The translations under genes were made by a program, and so were the position numbers. DNA of 64,000 bases from positions 434,001 to 498,000 of the forward strand of contig JBAIAA010000436.1 of the NCBI GenBank assembly GCA_037893245.1. The letters are read 5' to 3'. Of the stretch, positions 37,601-48,000 are shown piece after piece. Every line of letters begins with the position of its first letter. Positions within the stretch are counted from its first letter, which is position 1. The notes beneath the pieces are model-generated. The model was not told where the DNA came from. It searched no databases and was given only the letters and a program-made list of their open reading frames with translations. This DNA comes from Crossaster papposus (lineage: Eukaryota; Echinodermata; Asteroidea; Velatida; Solasteridae).

Positions 37601-40600
37601 CCTGAAAATTTTAGAATTTTAGAGTGTTCTGAGTTTGAGATTAGAGAGATTTCAGTTTACACACAAACCCTATGGGTTGTCCCCATAACGCTATGTACCA
37701 AAAGAATATGTGTACAGACCTGTCCTTGCACAGCTATACTATTAAACCCGTAGTGTAAATTTACTAGGAACCATACCTATCCTTGCAATTTCCAATACCA
37801 TATGGCAAACTCCACACTCCAACTGATTCTGGTGGTATGCCTAACCCAGGTATGCCTAACCCAATGGTCAACTTGGGTTTACTAAGGTTTACTACAGTTT
37901 ACTAGTATGTAAAGACTAACTGCAGATCAATAAAAAACAACTTCAGGAAAACAAACACTTCATTGACGACAAGAAGCCTATATTGACCATTAGTCTTTAA
38001 TTTAAAGAGGTACAGTGTTTTTGCTACTGTCACGGTCAGTAAGCATTACATGTATTTCTTGCATGCTGGTACTGTGTAAAACAACGTTGTGTAGAGTTAC
38101 ACACCGTGTTGAATAAATTCCACATAAAATAGTGAATGTTTTATACATGTGCATCCCAATTGGGTAATTGTGTGCACTGAATGTGCTGCATGATGAATCT
38201 TGGTTAAATCCATAAACATATTCATGACGCACATCAGTGTGCACATGTACTGTATGTCAATGAGTTTTGTATGCACAGAAGGTTTCTGAATTTGTCTAGT
38301 TTTGCCAGTCAAGTAACGTTCATTTCTTTTCTTCCAATGTCATACAAGTAGTACTGTATTGTTATGCATGATTTGTTTGAAATATTTTTAGAGAAATCTT
38401 TATTAATATTGTTTATATACGGGGGGTAGTTCAAATATTTTAAACCGAAACACAAAATACAAAAACGTTGTAGTAAATTTACATTGCATGTGTACACCTT
38501 ACATGTACACGTACTTCCTCATCGATGTGCGAATGGCTTTTTAAGGCTAACCCAGGTTAAATCATCTGTTTTTGTTTTATGTAATTTTGTATCTGTCATA
38601 TTGTTGTTGAGTTAACCTGAATAAATAAATCAAATCAAATCAAATCAAATTGAAACCTCAATATTACATGTACAGTACATTTTTGGTACATACATGTAGT
38701 ACATAGTTGATTATGATTATGAACATGCGATATAATATGCATCATCAGAGTTAACTGCAGACATGTGTATGCCATATGTATACATCAATGTACAAGTACA
38801 TGTACATGTCCCTGTATTGTCAAAGCACTACGGTATTATGCCACAACACTATCATGCATAGCTAGGTACACATGCAATATGTACGCGCCACTGTGAATAA
38901 ATAATATCCCTGACAACTATTCCAATTTAGTGTCCTAGATCCATAGACCTACAATGTATAGTAATATAGTTTCAAGGTCAGTGTGACCTACATATGTCCA
39001 TATGACATGTTCAGTACAATACAGTGTACGTCCAAGCCTAAACCTTTGGATGAATACAATAGGACTCGACAAATCAGCCATGGGCATTGGCATTTTGAGC
39101 GTCAACTTACATAATGCGCATCGGCTGCACTGTATTTCGAACACATTTTAAGCAACAAGTGAATGTTTGAACCATACTGCATAACGCGTGCTTGCGTAGA
39201 ATACGCAGTTGAAGTTCTACAAAGATGGCCGTCTTTGAGAGAGATCTATACAAAAAGTCTATGCAGTAATTATGTAGATATTTACATCAACAAGAGTATT
39301 AGGTACTTCATTTGAACATGTCCCGATGTATATTTTAACTTCCCACTATGTGTACAGGACCCAATCCACCAAAACCCAATACTCAATCTCTGCTTCTCAT
39401 ACATCAGATAAATTAACACCCAACTTAAGTGGTGGTCGGTGACTGTTGATAGACTTTAGTACACTTGGTTTATAACTCAGTTTAGCAGTACTGCATGATA
39501 GACAAAATCCATCAGATTTACCCCAGTAGTGCTTCAGACCTCCTGGCCCAAGTCCATCATAATCCATCAACATTTAGTCAAGCCAGGTCTGCAGGACCAA
39601 ATCCCCAACAATCCACCAAAATGGAGAGATGGATTTTGATGGATTTGGGAAGGTTAGGCTTAGGCTTGAAAAATTTGGTGAGATGTGGCAAATTGTACAG
39701 AATGTACAATCATGACAATTGTAAACACTGAACTTGCTGTGCACAAGTTATTTGGCGAGCACTACAGAACCCAACAGAAGGGTAGGGTTACTAATTTACT
39801 ATAAAGTACATTAAACAAACAAATTGAGACACTTAATTAAAAGCCATATGTTCTGCTCCTTGAACAGACATATTTCTAGTTAAATAGCTTGAACTTGTTC
39901 CTTGAGTGGGTCTTGTAAACACAAGTAACTATAGATACACTGGCTGCCATTTTCCATGCGGCCAACTGATGTCATGTCCAATGCAAGTGGGTCTAATGGT
40001 TGTCATTTGAAATATTCTCTCGAGTCCTCTTAATCTTATAAGGATTAGTGCTAGCTTTATGATTAGTGCAAGTTAAAAATGTAGGATGCCAATAGCTCCT
40101 AGAAAGATTTTTCTGTATAAATGAACTTTGATATACATATAAAGCTTGCAGTAAGTAATAAATCAACTGCGTTGACAAATTATTACAATTGAGAATGTGA
40201 AAGTCAATTAGCCAATGAAATATTTTTTACAAATAAAAAGGAGAAATTTCATTTTACTAGAAAAGTAGAATCCTGCCGGAAAGTGGGTGTGCAAGCATTC
40301 AAAATACTGCAATCTGTGGTAAATCTAGTACTTCTAAATTATTCTGTTAAAATCTGACCCCTGTATACAATGTACATAACAGGGAACACTGCCACAAAGT
40401 GTTCAAATACTCCACACAAATTTGACCTCGGAATACACAAAGACAATGAATATAATATGCTATGCCTATCAATCTCACTGGCTAAACAGAGAGCAACTTA
40501 TACACGTCCATAGTGTACATTATGAATGTCTTCGAAACTACAGACTGTATAATGTACCAGTACCTTCGGTCTCATTTATACTGTACAATGTATTAACTTG

Positions 40601-42343
40601 TGTCAATAGTTATGAATGCTCATTTTCTAACACTGCGGGTTACTGAACTTAAGCTTTGTGAACAGTTGTACAATTCACAATAGTTTTGTGCAGTACAATA
40701 CAGTTCACACGTTGTACAATACAGTTCACATACTGTGCAACACAGTTGATGCATTGCACACCCAGTACGTAAAGCATGTCTGCCTGTCTGTGCTAAATGT
40801 CTTCCATTGATCAAGATTTGCAGAGCTCGTCTACAGCTCATACCCATCGGGTGTAATTAATTCCCTTACGCCGCACACAGCGGCGGCGTATCGCGGTTCG
40901 AACCTGCTCAAGATGCACTCGGCACATGCCAACACCATGACTCATTCCACGTTGTCACCGATGCACCGGAATAACATATGTGACAGATGGAATAAAATTT
41001 GAATGTGATTTTCTATGCTGGTATCATGCTGTCTGTTGTAGGGATAAATTGTCAATTCTTTTGCCAGGGATGTTACCAACATTAACAACACTGTTCTTTT
41101 TAACCCTAATACACCCAATATTACAAAATACTACTTCAGTAAACTGTGGTACATGTATACTACACTAGTCTATGAGAATTGTGTAATATGTTTTACATAG
41201 CGTAGCAGTGTACATGTATACTGTACCCCAAATGAATGCCTACATGTAGGACGTTAGGGATAATGTATTTGTGTCTTCAACAGATTTCTCCGTTGAGGGA
41301 AATCTTTGCACAATGACCCACTCCAAATTATCTTTATGTGCTACTGAACACGTCCATATACATACAAGTTCCTTGCACTCTGTAGACTATGTACAACTAT
41401 GTATTAACCCTAACCCTGCTACACTTCTGCTGTCAACACTATACCGGTGCATTAACACCACAGTCTAAGACTATTGAGAGCTAGTCCCTTTTGAATAATG
41501 CCAGAGATGGGTCCTGCTGTATTTGGTGACCAGTGACTCTGAGGCAGTTTGACATTGAGATTTTTGACCTGATGGATGTCGTGGCACTGTGTCACCAAGT
41601 CATTTAAACAGCTGCTTGTGATCCGCAGTCCAAATCTCTACATTTGAAATATGTACATGGGGGGGGGGGGGGGGTGGTTTATTCCGGGTAACTAAACATA
41701 CATACATGTACAAGTACATGTATGAACGCGCAAAGAGTTCGCCTGACGCTATTGTATTAAATACAAATCAAAATTGGCATTTGCGCAACATCACGCAGTA
41801 TCACGCCAGCAATTTTATCCCGTATAACCTTTGACCTGCACTTCCTCATCAAGATGCCAAACTGGCTAATATTGCGCGGACAATCAACTGAATGTGCACA
41901 ACCCTGTAGAATCTTTGCACAGGTGGAAATGTGGACGTACTGTGAAAACAATGCCAAGTCTTCTCCTGTGAACATTAAGCGCAGCACAATTAACCATTTT
42001 GCGCCAGGATTATTTTAACATCACCGAGCTGCGGGAGTATTTTTAACGAAAATCGATCGAAGGCGGTTTCAAGCCGAAAGCACACTCACGCATTTCCGTC
42101 CTTGCTCGCTGCTGACAGACATTGGCGGCCTTGCTCGTGACGTGTTTATGCGTCATCCGTTTTGAATCTGGGGAAAACGTTGCATTTTCATACGTCCTAC
42201 GACGCGAACCAGTTAAGTGTGTATATTCATAGGACCATACATGTACATGCAACTGAATTTTACAATTGTCATTTAAAAAAATTAAAAAAATCAACGACTG
42301 TGTGCACTTACAGTTCTTCTCTTTGTCTCTGTGACAACACCAT
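28326..42343 (-). CDS. PAFAH1B1: Lissencephaly-1 homolog, PAFAH1B1 / LIS1, complete, ten coding exons
   Basis: LIS1 is the conserved WD40 regulator of cytoplasmic dynein (with NUDE/NUDEL) and the non-catalytic subunit of platelet-activating factor acetylhydrolase 1b. Coding exons: 42312-42343, 37074-37152, 35286-35567, 34666-34762, 33910-34084, 33072-33168, 32411-32542, 29988-30089, 29179-29335 and 28326-28399 (stop TAA). All introns are GT-AG and phases agree. The product is 408 residues (human 410). Residues 1-37 hold [11 protein letters not shown] and the LisH dimerisation motif ([18 protein letters not shown]). A short coiled coil follows (about 40-75), then seven WD40 blades from about 105, with [47 protein letters not shown] and the terminal [12 protein letters not shown]. 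The mRNA start is probably near 43800-43950, shared with METTL16. Confidence 0.97.
28506..28743. mobile_element. Degenerate TTAACCAGTTCGCG MITE
   Basis: Recognised by AGTTCACGCTGG, CAATCCGAGACAGGCTCAG, CGGCCTTGCTTGTGACATGT and the CATCCATCATCTATTT segment. Both terminal TTAA motifs are lost. Confidence 0.5.
28912..29090. mobile_element. Small TIR element, TTGACCGGCAATCGTGG
   Basis: Inverted ends TTGACCGGCAATCGTGG and CCACGATTGCCGGTCAA match exactly over 17 bases, 179 bases apart in total. Longer partial complementarity (GTCGGACAA and complement) follows. No coding content. Confidence 0.75.
29458..29842 (-). mobile_element. GGTAGGATACACC MITE, copy F
   Basis: Full-length reverse-orientation copy in LIS1 intron 8. 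It has both inverted ends and the CGCGATCGCCGGGCGCCGAT centre. Confidence 0.8.
30723..31100 (-). repeat. tRNA-derived SINE, family 1, copy 1
   Basis: Read on the minus strand, it starts GGAGTGCCGTGGCCTCGTGG (A-box-like). The B-box is GTGGGTTCGAGTCCGGCCTG. A shared body follows, with CAAGGCACTTTGTCACTCAT and GAGCTGTATACTCCCCAGGG, then an (ATT)n tail. Confidence 0.8.
31382..31700 (+). repeat. tRNA-derived SINE, family 2, copy 1
   Basis: Starts GAGTCGGGTTGGCGTAGCGG (A-box-like) with B-box CCGGGTTCGAATCCGGCC. The body contains GGGTTTTCCCCAGGATATTC and CTACAGGTTTCTTCTGGCTT, and an (ATA)n tail ends it. The second copy is at 36767-37012. Confidence 0.8.
31801..32172. repeat. Minisatellite: 10-bp AAGTCCCTGC x30, then 11-bp AAGTCCATCAC x6
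   Basis: Thirty nearly perfect 10-base units fill 31801-32100 (one variant, AAGTCCCAGC, at 32011). Six 11-base AAGTCCATCAC units follow, then a fading unit. All six reading frames stay open because of the repeat. An inverted relative (ACTTGCAGGGACTCG) occurs at 32308-32322. Confidence 0.97.
32702..32920. mobile_element. GCTGCTAAGCA MITE copy
   Basis: Full-length copy in LIS1 intron 6, GGGGCCAATTTTATAGAGCT to GCTTAGCAGCTCTATGAAAT. Its interior runs in the opposite orientation to the 20208 copy, with CAAGACTTTTTTG-type sequence near the left end. Confidence 0.75.
33353..33432. repeat. Short foldback, GTCTGGTTCCCTGACC family
   Basis: AGTCTGGTTTCCCAACCCC on the left faces GGTCAAGGAACCAGAC on the right. 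It is immediately followed by the TTAACC element at 33439. Related pieces are at 12687-12850, 36200-36340 and 63290-63515. Confidence 0.5.
33439..33676. mobile_element. TTAACCAGTTCGCG MITE, copy 2
   Basis: Complete copy with TTAA at both ends: TTAACCAGTTCGCGCCGGGA and GGCATGAACTGGTTAA. The core includes TTTCCGGCCTTGCTCGTGGC. It lies in LIS1 intron 5. Confidence 0.82.
34268..34374. repeat. Small foldback element, TTTTCCAAAC family, copy 2
   Basis: TGTTTTCCAAACACAAGCTT faces AGCTGGTGTTTGGAAAACA in inverted orientation, with GGCTTCGTTCATGCAGTTT between. It lies in LIS1 intron 4. Confidence 0.65.
35817..36187 (-). repeat. tRNA-derived SINE, family 1, copy 2
   Basis: Minus-strand copy with the same GTGGGTTCGAGTCCGGCCTG B-box and GAGCTGTATACTCCCCAGGG body as the copy at 30723-31100. 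It ends in an (ATT)n tail. The two copies are very close over most of their length. Confidence 0.8.
36767..37012 (+). repeat. tRNA-derived SINE, family 2, copy 2
   Basis: Shares AAGTCGGGTTGGCATAGAGA, GGGTTTTCCCCAGGACATTC and CCACAGGTTTCTTCAGGCTT with copy 1 (31382). The B-box is damaged (GTGAATCCCGCC), and it ends 60 bases before LIS1 exon 2. Confidence 0.7.
38535..38652 (+). repeat. Possible LINE 3' end with (CAAAT)n tail
   Basis: The sequence ends GAGTTAACCTGAATAAATAA followed by repeated ATCAA. This resembles the 3' terminus of a non-LTR retrotransposon. No coding region is present. Confidence 0.4.
39493..39660 (-). repeat. Interspersed repeat, TTTTGATGGATTTGGG family
   Basis: It shares GGCCCAAGTCCATCATAATC, CAGGACC and TGGATTTTGATGGATTTGGG with 53224-53385, where the same segments appear in the opposite orientation. 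Its class is unknown. Confidence 0.5.
41990..42216. mobile_element. TTAACCAGTTCGCG MITE, copy 3
   Basis: Complete copy with TTAA at both ends (TTAACCATTTTGCGCCAGGA and GACGCGAACCAGTTAA). It lies in LIS1 intron 1, about 95 bases from the first coding exon. Confidence 0.78.
42312..42343 (-). CDS. PAFAH1B1: LIS1 first coding exon
   Basis: It encodes [10 protein letters not shown] and two bases of the next Leu codon, with donor GTAAGT. A likely acceptor (CTTCTAGTACTGCAG) puts the exon's 5' edge at about 42373, which leaves a 30-base untranslated leader here and at least one upstream noncoding exon. One possible donor for that exon is GTAAGG at 43770-43765, unproven. Confidence 0.9.
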
Positions 42344-43888
42344 GTTGATGGCATGGAATGCGATACCACTATTCTGCAGTACTAGAAGAATCTGAATATA
42401 GTAAATCCACTGGGACTGGACAAGCAATTTTCCTGATGTTGTTGCTTCACGTTTTTGTGTATTCTCCTCGATACCGAATCTTGGGGTTTTAGTCAATTAA
42501 ATACAGTCCACCTACAAGTTCAGGAGGCACTGGAGCTTTCATCAACTCATTCTGACAGTTCTTCGCAATCTGAGGGAAAAGATGTAAAAAAGAAAACGAC
42601 CATTTAAAATCCGTTAAGCAGAATATAATTATTCAAACTTTTGTGTGGATAAGGTTAAAATACATAAGCCCTTGTTAACTTGGAAAGAAGAAGCCTTCGA
42701 CAATTCTGTTAAATCTTTCAGGGGATTTGGAATGTTAGGATAAGCAAATCTAAATCTAAACATGTTTTTCTTTTCCTTTTTTACTATTCCTCGTTTATCG
42801 TAAATTAAAATTTAAAAAAACATGAACAAATATATGTTAGAGCCTCTTTTCCTTTCTTTCCTTATTTGTAAAATATCTCTTGAGTTTGTGATAAATCAAA
42901 ATATATTCACCTTGATATCACCAATTTTCCACAATGAACTATTTTTATCCCCAACACATTTTATGAAACAATATTTTAAAAGAAAACAGAAGGAATCCCA
43001 GTTTGTGTTGAAGATAATCAACAGAGGTCAATTATTTAAAATCCAGGAAAATGTCCTACAGCAATTTTGTGCTGATGAATTAAGTTTTGGCCACAGCCAA
43101 TTTGTACTGGTAGATATCAGAAACTGTTGAAGTCAGTGACACTGTTGCAATGCAAACAAAGAAAACAAGGCAAACAAGAAAAATTAAATAAAACAGCAGC
43201 CCGACGCCGCCACCCCCCCCCCACCCCCCCCCCCCCCCTTTTTGACCAAAATATTCAAAGGGGAGGAATCACCCTTTCTACAAATTATGTTGGTAACAAA
43301 AAAAACACAACCGACAAGATATATTGCCAATATTATTAACAATATCCATATATTGTAAATGAATAAAATGCCGGCAGTTTTCAGTCCTTTTTTTTTCACT
43401 CCAAAATTTAAAATTAATCTAGCCTTAATTTAATGTGGAACCAAATTTACTTTGGCAGGTTTTCTTTAAAAATGCTACCAACATGATAATTTGATGTAAT
43501 ATGGCCTATATAACTTTCAGATTATAATATAACAACGTTGTTGGTGATCTGTCAAGTGTCAATCAAATGAATCAATTGGTTCAACAACTGGTGAAACTGT
43601 CTGTGAAAGTCCGAAGTCGCCCAAAATGGCGACAAGAAGTAGGCCTAATCTGTGTGTGCACAAATCGCATACAAATTTGACTCAATCTCTTGCATAAGCC
43701 CCACTAAATTCTCATATTCTTGCCAAGCGAAACATAACATATTTACACCAATAAAACAAGCAAACCTTACTTGTTCATGTTTATGGTTGATCACGCTCAA
43801 TTTTAATCAAGGTAAAGCGCCAGACGCCAAGAAAGACGACTTTTCCGTCTCCTCCAACACGTTGAAATTTTAACTCAGGATGCACGCC

Positions 43889-43900
43889 TGCGCATGCGCG
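43889..43900 (+). promoter_or_regulatory. NRF1 binding site
   Basis: TGCGCATGCGCG fits the NRF1 consensus YGCGCAYGCGCR at every position. NRF1 commonly drives TATA-less bidirectional housekeeping promoters. The site lies between the divergent LIS1 and METTL16 genes. Confidence 0.75.
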
Positions 43901-43919
43901 AACTTTGCTATGTGGAAAT

Positions 43920-43945
43920 GTTCCCATGATGCATCGGGACATAAA
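43920..43945 (+). promoter_or_regulatory. ZNF143-like and ETS-like motifs
   Basis: GTTCCCATGATGCATCGGG resembles the core of the ZNF143/STAF element (TTCCCANNATGC). It is followed by GCGGAAGT, an ETS-type core. Both lie within 50 bases of the NRF1 site. Confidence 0.45.
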
Positions 43946-44061
43946 CGCGGAAGTCGAAAATGTTCGTTTGCGGATGTGGATAGACTGGTGTATTTAGGTA
44001 CTTTGCATTTTTGTATTTAAACAGCATATACGAGTTGTAAAGAAGACAGGGCATCGTGCAC

Positions 44062-44166
44062 TGCCGTTTTCCAAACTTCTGCTCCGTCTCCTTTGGCTTT
44101 GTTTATGCAGTTTGGTAATGGTGATGGAGCCCAGTATCCTAAACGGAGGTTTAAAAAACGGCCCGA
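44062..44166. repeat. Small foldback element, TTTTCCAAAC family, copy 3
   Basis: CTGCCGTTTTCCAAACTTCT is matched by inverted GGAGGTTTAAAAAACGGCCC, with the shared GGCTTTGTTTATGCAGTTTG between. It lies between the NRF1 site and the METTL16 start. Confidence 0.6.
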
Positions 44167-44458
44167 TATTCGATAAATGTTGCCGCTCGTTTGTTGACGA
44201 CGTCGAGCGCGCACGTGTCGTCTGACGTGTCTGATATTATCAGTGGATGAAAACGTATCGAAAACGAGCGATTATTAAGACGGGTGGTGTAATAACTTTC
44301 TGTCACTTCACGAAGTAGGGCTATTCATTTCATTTTGTGACGGCCTAGTTCAGATTGATGGTAACAATTGCGTGCTGTAATTTCCTTTCCTTGAGGAATT
44401 TAGATTAAAATTGGCCTATAAATTATGAGAATATAGACTAGTCTAGACTAGAGTAGAG

Positions 44459-44532
44459 CATAGAGCAAGGAACAGTTCCTTGCTCTATGAGTAGAGTATG
44501 TAAAACCATGGAGGAATCTTATTCCTCCATGG
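44459..44532. repeat. Two adjacent perfect small hairpins upstream of METTL16
   Basis: Hairpin 1: CATAGAGCAAGGAAC (44459-44473), one base, then its exact complement (44475-44489). Hairpin 2: CCATGGAGGAAT (44506-44517), loop CTT, then its exact complement (44521-44532). They lie about 180-250 bases before the METTL16 start, probably in its 5' intron or leader. Confidence 0.85.
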
Positions 44533-44712
44533 TAAAACAAAGATTTGGTCAGTTATTTTTTTGCTGGCTGCAGTGCAAATAGTATACTCTGCCTTTAAAT
44601 TTCGAAAGTTCTCAGCAAAACTTGACAAACTTAGAAAGCGTAGACTATATATTTATATATATTAATAGCAAAGTCACCGCACTAATTTTCTTTCTTTTTA
44701 TGCAGACTCACC

Positions 44713-45040
44713 ATGGCACTCAACCAGTTCATGCACCCTAGGAACCGCTACAAGCACAAGAAGCCCGACTTTGCCGCGCTTGCCGTCAAGTACCCCGACT
44801 TCAAGCGGCACCTGTCTGCCTCGCTGACGGGGAAAGTCTCGCTGGACTTCAAGGACCCCGAGGCCCTGAGGTCGCTAACCTGTACTTTACTCAGGGAGGA
44901 TTTTGGGATTGAGCTGGTGATCCCGTTGGACAGGATAATCCCCACGGTGCCACTGAGGTTGAACTATATCTTGTGGATCGAGGATCTGTTGGGGCAGAGC
45001 GGGCACGGGGGATTAGCAGAAATCCATGGAATAGATATTG
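44713..45040 (+). CDS. METTL16: METTL16 first coding exon, ending at a GC splice donor
   Basis: The exon begins at about 44706 after a TTTTTATGCAG acceptor, so the 5' UTR is split. It ends GATATTG with intron start GCAAGTG. The next exon opens GTTGTGGGACG at 45266. Joining G to GT gives GIDIGCGTSCIYP, which aligns with human GIDIGTGASCIYP without a gap. The nearest GT donor (45045) gives the wrong frame, so GC-AG splicing is the best reading. Confidence 0.9.
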
Positions 45041-48000
45041 GCAAGTGTAACGATACTTGGTGCATGGCCAGCCCGAAAAGAATGTTGCAACCCGATGTTT
45101 TTTAGAAAAAGAACAAAAAACTAACTTTGTGTGATTTTTCTGTTTCTAAAATAGCATCAGGTTGCAACATTCTTCCACCCCCCCCCCAAAAAAAGAAGAA
45201 AATAATAATAATTATATTAATAATAAAGAGTGAATCTTGAATATTTTTGCTGCCACTCTTAACAGGTTGTGGGACGTCCTGCATCTACCCACTGCTAGGG
45301 GCCAAGCTCAACGACTGGCATTTTGCAGCCTCTGAAGTGGATCCCACAGCGGCTAGCTTTGCTACCCTCAATGTCAAAAAGAACAACTTGAGTGACAAAA
45401 TCCACGGTAAATTGCGCTGGTTTTCTCTGGCATATATGCAGTGTCTAGATCCTGTGTATGATAGTTTGCAAGTTCAAATTAATTTCATTTAAAGGTAGTA
45501 TACACCATTGGTAATTGCTTGAATTATCATGAATGAGTAGATTTGGGGGGTTGTATTTTATAGTAAATATCGTTTAATTGACCTGTCCGAAGTTTTACAA
45601 TCATGGATGTCAAGAAAAGCACGAAAAACAGCGTTTGTTTTTAACCGGCGTCGAGCAGTTATTTTTCAGAATAATTACAGGATATCTAGTGCAATCATTT
45701 TGCTGGATGCTTAGAATCAGTATTTACTTTCATATGAGTCGGTAGTAAATATTTTCGATATCTGCAAATGGTGTATACTACCTTTAAATGTGTTTTTTTA
45801 AGAAAAATATTTTTGAAAGATTTTTTCTTTGAAATTGTACCTGTTTATATTAAGAGCAAATAATAGTTACAGCTCACATATAACTCCATATAACTTGTGC
45901 GATTGTTATAAAATATCTTGCTTATGGACATTAACCCTCCTATGCAGAAGTCACTTTGGGGGCAAGTTGTTCAACAGCACACAAATGCACAGGGTTTTGT
46001 TTGTGTGCATAATGATTGGGCTTTGGAGCTGTTGGCAGAATTGTGTTCCCCGTAGAAGGACTTAGTGGGTACTGGCATTTAGCCCCAGAATGATCTTCGA
46101 GTATGGCATCAGTCTGTCTTGTAAACCCAATCACCAAATAAGTCTGTAGCACCAGTTCTAAGCATTCGCTCAAGAGCCATTTCAATCTAAAATGTATACA
46201 GTATTAAGAGTACATTTTTAGATTTTGTTCTTAATTGACAATCTCATCCCTGGTAGTGATTGAGGCCAAACCCGACGACATGCTTCAAGGCGTCGTCAAG
46301 GCTGCACCCAGAAGCCTCTACCACTTCACCATGTGCAACCCGCCATTCTTTGGCAACATCCTAGAAGCCCAGGGCATCATGACATCCCGCAGCGTGGACC
46401 GGTCCGAGCCTTTCTCGGTCAGCACTGCGGCTGAAGGCGAGATGATCTGGGGGGAGGGTGGGGAGGTGGACTTTGTCGGACGTATGATCAAGGACAGTTT
46501 GCAGCTTAGGGAACAAGTTGTGTGAGTAGAACCCAAAAATGTAATATGATACAATGCCCAATTTCATGGCTCTGCTTACTGCTAACAACAAAATGCCTGC
46601 TTACTGTAGCAGAAAATTCCATGCTTACGTTAAGCATATTTCCCAGGTAAGCAAAGAAATATGGCTTATAATACTAGACTGCCGAGTTCATTAGAGTAAT
46701 TACGCTTTGATTCACACTGCAATGTGCAAGGCAATTTGAAATGTTGCCTTTAACAAAATTCACATTCTAATATGCAAAACTTAACTTATTCTCCCCCAAA
46801 AATATAAGCAAATGTACATTAGTTTCTTTATAACTTAAAAAATTGCTTACTAGATTTTTTTTTTTTAATGCACACTGTCTTTTCTTTATCAGGTGGTACA
46901 CGTCAATGGTCGGCAAGAAAGCAAGTCTTGGGCCAATTAAGAAGGAGCTAGCAAAACACAAGGTCATTCAAGATTGTTGCCCTTCAATTAATAATGTGTT
47001 TTTCTAAAAACTTGTGGTGGGAAAACTAACATACTCGGATGGAACCCGACCCTTGACCTCCTGCTTACTTAAGTGCAGCTGGTTGTTACTGAACAAGCTA
47101 ATTCCACGGAACTGCTCAGCACAGAAATTTGCTTAGCAAAAATAAGTCTTGCTTAGTAAACAAGACAGGTTACCAACCAAAACTCTGAGTTTTTTCAAAT
47201 ACCAGTCACAAACCGAAATATTTGGTTTGTAATTGTAACCCTGTTTTTGCAAAGGAATAATTTACATGCTAAGCAGTTTTTTTTGTGCTGAGCAGCTTCG
47301 TGAAATTGGCCAAAGATTTGAATTGTGCTAGTGCAAGCTTAAAATGTTGCTGATGAAATTTTTTTTAAATTCTTGACTCGTAAAAAACAACAATTTGAAA
47401 TATTGTTGTTAAATATGTTTTTTCCGTTTAGATTCGCAATGTGACGGCGACGGAGTTCTGCCAGGGGCGTACCATGCGTTGGGGAATTGCCTGGACATTC
47501 TATGACGATATCAAGCTGCCCGTAAGAAACTTAATGTGAATTTATTGTGAATAAACTCTTCACAAATCGGCACATTAGATTTATGTAGATCTGGGTGGGT
47601 TAAAGTATATTTAAATTAGCTTAGAAAAGATAAGTAGTGAACTGTTGAGGTATGAATATTTATACATTTCTTTAAGAAGTTTGGTTAATAGATAAATTGC
47701 TATTTTTTTTTTGTTTAACCAGGAGTCGTCACCAGCAAAGAAATTCAAGTGGGATAAAGAGCGCCCTCCTCTGGTGATGGCTGTCCCCGACGTAGCCCTA
47801 CAGCGAGCCATGAGTGAGGTCAGCCCTGGGTCAAAGGTCAAAGTTGGTGGGAGCGAGGATCAGAAAAAAGTCAAGGCCATCGCAAAGGTCATGGAGAAAT
47901 TACTGGCGACGCTAGAGGTAAGCATTGCATAGATTTCAAATGAGCTTTTTCACAAGCAGTGTTTTCATTAACCCTAAACGTTTGCTTGCTCATTGGCTTA

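Larger units (their letters stand above)
35568..42311 (-). other. LIS1 introns 2 and 1 (excluding exon 37074-37152)
   Basis: Noncoding. It includes a family 1 SINE (35817-36187), a TCAGGGAACCAG-type fragment (36200-36340), a family 2 SINE (36767-37012), a (CAAAT)n-tailed retroelement end (38535-38652), a repeat shared with 53224-53385 (39493-39660), a poly-G run near 41659 and a TTAACC element (41990-42216). Many TACATGTA-type simple motifs occur at 38460-41250. No coding exon was recognised there. Confidence 0.6.
42344..44712. promoter_or_regulatory. Head-to-head PAFAH1B1/METTL16 promoter region
   Basis: The two translation starts are 2.37 kb apart and point away from each other. A motif cluster at 43620-43950 resembles a CpG-type housekeeping bidirectional promoter: a YY1-like AAAATGGCGAC (43623-43633), a perfect NRF1 consensus (43889-43900), a ZNF143-like GTTCCCATGATGCA (43920-43933) and an ETS-like GCGGAAGT (43938-43945). 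There is no TATA box. Around it lie a poly-C run (43207-43238), a foldback (44062-44166) and two small hairpins (44459-44532). METTL16 starts after a splice acceptor (44705), so its leader is also split. Confidence 0.65.
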
